DNA of 5,875 bases from Methanobacterium sp. Its GTDB lineage: Archaea; Methanobacteriota; Methanobacteria; Methanobacteriales; Methanobacteriaceae. The stretch lies in NCBI GenBank assembly GCA_020855015.1, contig JAHKLP010000045.1:1-5875 (forward strand), written 5' to 3'. Positions 4,373 through 5,875 of this stretch are shown in pieces; within the stretch, counting starts at the first letter, position 1, and each line of letters opens with the position of its first letter. The position numbers and the translations under genes are program-made. The notes under the pieces are model-generated. The model did not search any database. It was not told where the DNA came from and worked only from the letters and a program-made list of their open reading frames with translations.

Positions 4373-5350
4373 TTAGGAAGCCACTTCAGGCTCCCCGTAG
4401 AGGATATTACCAACTTCTTTCAGCTTTCCTGTTCCCTTAATCTCCTCACGGAATAATGGTATTTCTGCCACAACCTGTCCTCCGAATTTTTGGCGAATAC
4501 TTTCCATCCTTTTTTGCTGGATCTGACGTCTGGCCCTGCAGAAATCACAGTCAGCTTCTTCAGGTTGAATCTGGTTCACGATAACTGCGTCGGTGTGCAT
4601 GTTATTTTTTTCCAGTGCCTCCATTGCCCTTTCTGATTCGTATATGGACATTTCTTCAGGGATAACTACCATTTTAAAGGATGTCCGTTCCGGATCGGCC
4701 ATCACCTCTCTGGCAACTCGGATCTGCTTTTTGGTGGCTTCCATATCCTCAAGGGCTTTGTCCTCCTCTTCTTCATCCCCCATAAAGGGCATGATGTTCT
4801 TGAAGGCTTTGGCCATGCTGCCGATCTGTCTTCGTACTTTGATCATCTTCCCTACCCAGCTATCCATCATTTCTGGGAAGGAGAGGAGCCTTAATGTGTG
4901 ACCGGTTGGTGCGGTGTCGAAGACCACAACATCGTATTCATCAGTGGTCATGTACTGGAGAAACTTGTCAAAAGCGGCAGCCTCGTCGATACCAGGAGCC
5001 ATGGTGGCCATTTCCATCTGGTCCTCCATCATACCCATGTCCATACCCGGGTTTAAGGCCTGTTGTTCCTTCATCTTTGCCTGATAATCTTGCATTGCCA
5101 CTTCAGGGTCGATTTCTGCTGCCCACAAATTTTCACCAAGGGGTGTGGGGTCATGACCAAGATTCTTCTCCAAAGAGTCAGATAGGGAGTGAGCAGGGTC
5201 TGTTGAGATCACAAGGGTTTTTTTACCTTCATTAGCCAACCAAAGGGCTGTTGCTGCTGAAACAGTTGTTTTACCAACTCCTCCTTTTCCTCCAATAAAT
5301 ACGAATGTTGTTTTTCCTTTTTTAAACTTGAATAGGTCCTTAATCGCCAT
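4373..5350 (-). CDS. get3: Get3/ArsA-type ATPase (tail-anchored protein targeting)
   Basis: This is a single-domain ArsA-family ATPase, in archaea best regarded as Get3, a cytoplasmic dimer that shields and delivers tail-anchored membrane proteins. Numbering from the ATG at 5350 (325 residues): deviant P-loop GGKGGVGKTT (20-29), switch I STDPAHS (49-55, Asp51 equivalent to the catalytic Asp), switch II DTAPTGHTLRLL (145-156) and the zinc-binding dimer motif C268-x2-C271. Methionines cluster at 103-117 and 161-190, matching the hydrophobic client-binding groove; the single domain and the absence of an arsenite-site cysteine cluster or of arsB/arsC neighbours argue against arsenic efflux. From memory it is very similar to the Methanothermobacter Get3. 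I chose the ATG at 5350 over the one at 5356 because GGAGG is seven bases from the former but one base from the latter. Get1/Get2 receptors are not visible here. Confidence 0.93.
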   Translation of the reverse strand: MAIKDLFKFKKGKTTFVFIGGKGGVGKTTVSAATALWLANEGKKTLVISTDPAHSLSDSLEKNLGHDPTPLGENLWAAEIDPEVAMQDYQAKMKEQQALNPGMDMGMMEDQMEMATMAPGIDEAAAFDKFLQYMTTDEYDVVVFDTAPTGHTLRLLSFPEMMDSWVGKMIKVRRQIGSMAKAFKNIMPFMGDEEEEDKALEDMEATKKQIRVAREVMADPERTSFKMVVIPEEMSIYESERAMEALEKNNMHTDAVIVNQIQPEEADCDFCRARRQIQQKRMESIRQKFGGQVVAEIPLFREEIKGTGKLKEVGNILYGEPEVAS

Positions 5351-5357
5351 ATTCATT

Positions 5358-5362
5358 CCTCC
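5358..5362 (-). promoter_or_regulatory. Ribosome binding site deciding the get3 start
   Basis: GGAGG on the minus strand has one base to the first in-frame ATG (5356) and seven bases to the second (5350). Normal spacing favours the second, so the protein should begin MAIKDLF rather than MNMAIKDLF. Confidence 0.75.
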
Positions 5363-5394
5363 ATTAATTGTCTTCTAGATTTAGTAAGCCTAAA

Positions 5395-5438
5395 ATAAGC
5401 CTTAATCTTTCCGAATTAAAATGTTTCCATTGGCTTAT
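5395..5438 (-). promoter_or_regulatory. Possible three-way-junction RNA fold in the get3 leader
   Basis: Read as minus-strand RNA, all 44 bases can pair without gaps: outer stem AUAAGCC/GGCUUAU (5438-5432 with 5401-5395), hairpin AAUG-GAAA-CAUU (5431-5420, a GNRA tetraloop) and hairpin UUAAUU-CGGAAA-GAUUAA (5419-5402, one G-U pair). The 5' end lies at the start point predicted from the TATA box at 5457-5466. A second GGCUUA (5390-5385) could replace the outer stem's 3' strand. The stems are AU-rich and may be weak; I know of no matching riboswitch class. Confidence 0.35.
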
Positions 5439-5456
5439 CTTATTAAATTCTGTGTG

Positions 5457-5466
5457 CATATAAAAA
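5457..5466 (-). promoter_or_regulatory. TATA box for get3
   Basis: The minus strand reads TTTTTATATG, the best TATA-like element upstream of get3. The expected start is near 5436, giving an unusually long leader of about 86 bases for this organism type. Confidence 0.5.
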
Positions 5467-5482
5467 TTGTGCAAAATCCATA

Positions 5483-5516
5483 ATAAATAAAGACCCATAT
5501 TCATATAAATAAAGAC
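5483..5516. repeat. 12-bp direct repeat ATAAATAAAGAC between get3 and nadE
   Basis: ATAAATAAAGAC occurs exactly at 5483-5494 and 5505-5516, a 22-bp period or about two helical turns. It lies in the 304-bp divergent gap (5351-5654), just upstream of the get3 TATA box and about 140-170 bp before nadE. CATATAAATAAAG around 5502-5514 could itself be a distal nadE TATA box. Confidence 0.5.
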
Positions 5517-5596
5517 ATCATGCTCCAATGGTAAATCGATAACTCAACGATTATTTGTCATTAAAGGTTAAAAAATGCATATTGTTGGAAGTAAGA

Positions 5597-5603
5597 TTTA
5601 AAG
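5597..5603 (+). promoter_or_regulatory. Possible proximal TATA box for nadE
   Basis: TTTAAAG, preceded by the purine-rich GTAAGA, would place the start near 5625 and give a leader of about 30 bases containing the ribosome site. It is weaker than the consensus; the distal CATATAAATA at about 5502 is an alternative. Confidence 0.35.
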
Positions 5604-5643
5604 CACCAATTACAGATAAAAGTATTGTTTATTACGATAAATT

Positions 5644-5651
5644 AGGGTGAT
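5644..5651 (+). promoter_or_regulatory. Ribosome binding site of nadE
   Basis: AGGGTGAT matches the GGTGAT part of the anti-SD complement and ends three bases before the ATG at 5655, which fixes that start. Confidence 0.65.
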
Positions 5652-5654
5652 CTC

Positions 5655-5875
5655 ATGGATTACACAAAGGGAATTTTACCGGAATTAGACGTTGCCAGGG
5701 TGTCAAGAGAGATATCTAGCTTCATTGAAAATTCATTAATAGAATCCAATGCTCAGGGGCTGGTGGTGGGCCTTAGCGGTGGGTTGGATTCATCAGTCAC
5801 CGCCAAACTATGCACAGAAGTGGTGAACACTCACAAAATATTAGGTTTGATAATGCCCAGCCAGAGCACCAATAA
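5655..5875 (+). CDS. nadE: NAD(+) synthetase NadE (N-terminal part; runs off the window)
   Basis: NadE adenylates nicotinic acid adenine dinucleotide with ATP and amidates it to NAD, the last step of NAD synthesis, in the cytoplasm. Only the first 73 codons are present, about a quarter to a third of a typical archaeal NadE. The N-terminal helix region (VSREISSFIENSL) leads into LVVGLSGGLDSSVTAKLC, where SGGLDS (residues 41-46) is the PP-loop pyrophosphate-binding motif of N-type ATP pyrophosphatases, and then GLIMPSQST (64-72), typical of NadE. Other PP-loop enzymes (GMP synthetase, asparagine synthetase, NH3-dependent homologues) are less likely given this MPS segment. The translation opens directly into the synthetase domain, so there is no N-terminal glutaminase domain and free ammonia is the probable nitrogen donor. 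It is divergent from get3. Confidence 0.9.
   Translation, partial: MDYTKGILPELDVARVSREISSFIENSLIESNAQGLVVGLSGGLDSSVTAKLCTEVVNTHKILGLIMPSQSTN

Noticed and set aside
4593..5235. Two plus-strand open frames (4593-4901 and 4894-5235) opposite get3
   Set aside because: Antisense shadows of get3.
4373..5356. Get3-type gene as an arsenic-resistance ATPase
   Set aside because: It has one ATPase domain, the Get3 CxxC dimer motif and methionine-rich groove, and no arsB, arsC or arsR neighbour.
5534..5552. AATCG/CGATT hairpin upstream of nadE
   Set aside because: A 5-bp stem with a 9-base loop is expected by chance in AT-rich DNA, and it has no T-run or clear position relative to a promoter.
1..5875. 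CRISPR arrays, tRNA or rRNA genes, insertion sequences, integrase sites
   Set aside because: I found no regularly spaced repeat array, no cloverleaf or rRNA-like stretch, no transposase or integrase gene, and no terminal inverted repeats with target duplication.

Overview
The window looks like a chromosomal piece of a methanogenic archaeon, most likely of the Methanobacteriaceae (Methanobacterium-like). The evidence is an archaeal-type Obg/YchF GTPase with a four-cysteine insert, a stand-alone CbiE, a Get3 ATPase that from memory closely resembles the Methanothermobacter protein, TTTAAATA-like boxes instead of bacterial -35/-10 promoters, and Shine-Dalgarno sites of the GGAGG or GGTGAT kind. 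I ran no database search, so the taxonomic call is inference.

Layout, left to right. Positions 1-1175 (minus) hold a YchF/Obg-like GTPase that lacks only its last few residues at the window edge. It is divergent from cbiE (1298-1921, plus), a cobalamin-pathway methyltransferase. The cbiE stop lies 11 bp from the stop of a convergent one-domain cupin (1933-2298, minus). Next comes about 300 bp without a convincing gene but rich in inverted repeats. Two minus-strand membrane-protein genes follow as a probable operon: a six-segment DUF2238/YjdF-like protein (2831-3538) and a 65-residue two-segment protein (2600-2797). Divergent from these is a secreted zinc-dependent phospholipase C family enzyme (3742-4329, plus), with a strong TATA box and a palindrome just downstream of it. 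A Get3/ArsA-type ATPase follows (4373-5350, minus). Last is the start of nadE, NAD synthetase (5655 to the window end, plus).

The genes do not form one pathway. YchF, CbiE, Get3 and NadE are core functions (translation-linked GTPase, vitamin B12-type cofactor synthesis, tail-anchored protein targeting, NAD synthesis). The stretch 1922-4372 (cupin, two membrane proteins, secreted lipase-like enzyme) looks like accessory material between them.

I see no complete new multi-gene system. The most unusual signals are non-coding. The get3 leader can fold into a gap-free three-way junction that starts about where transcription should start, with a competing second copy of one strand. The secreted zinc enzyme's promoter has an 11-bp palindrome between TATA box and expected start. 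The gap at 2299-2599 carries a perfect TGTGA-N6-TCACA dyad and two longer inverted repeats. The secreted enzyme itself is notable: its predicted signal-peptidase cut would expose the family's zinc-binding Trp as residue 1, with no propeptide.
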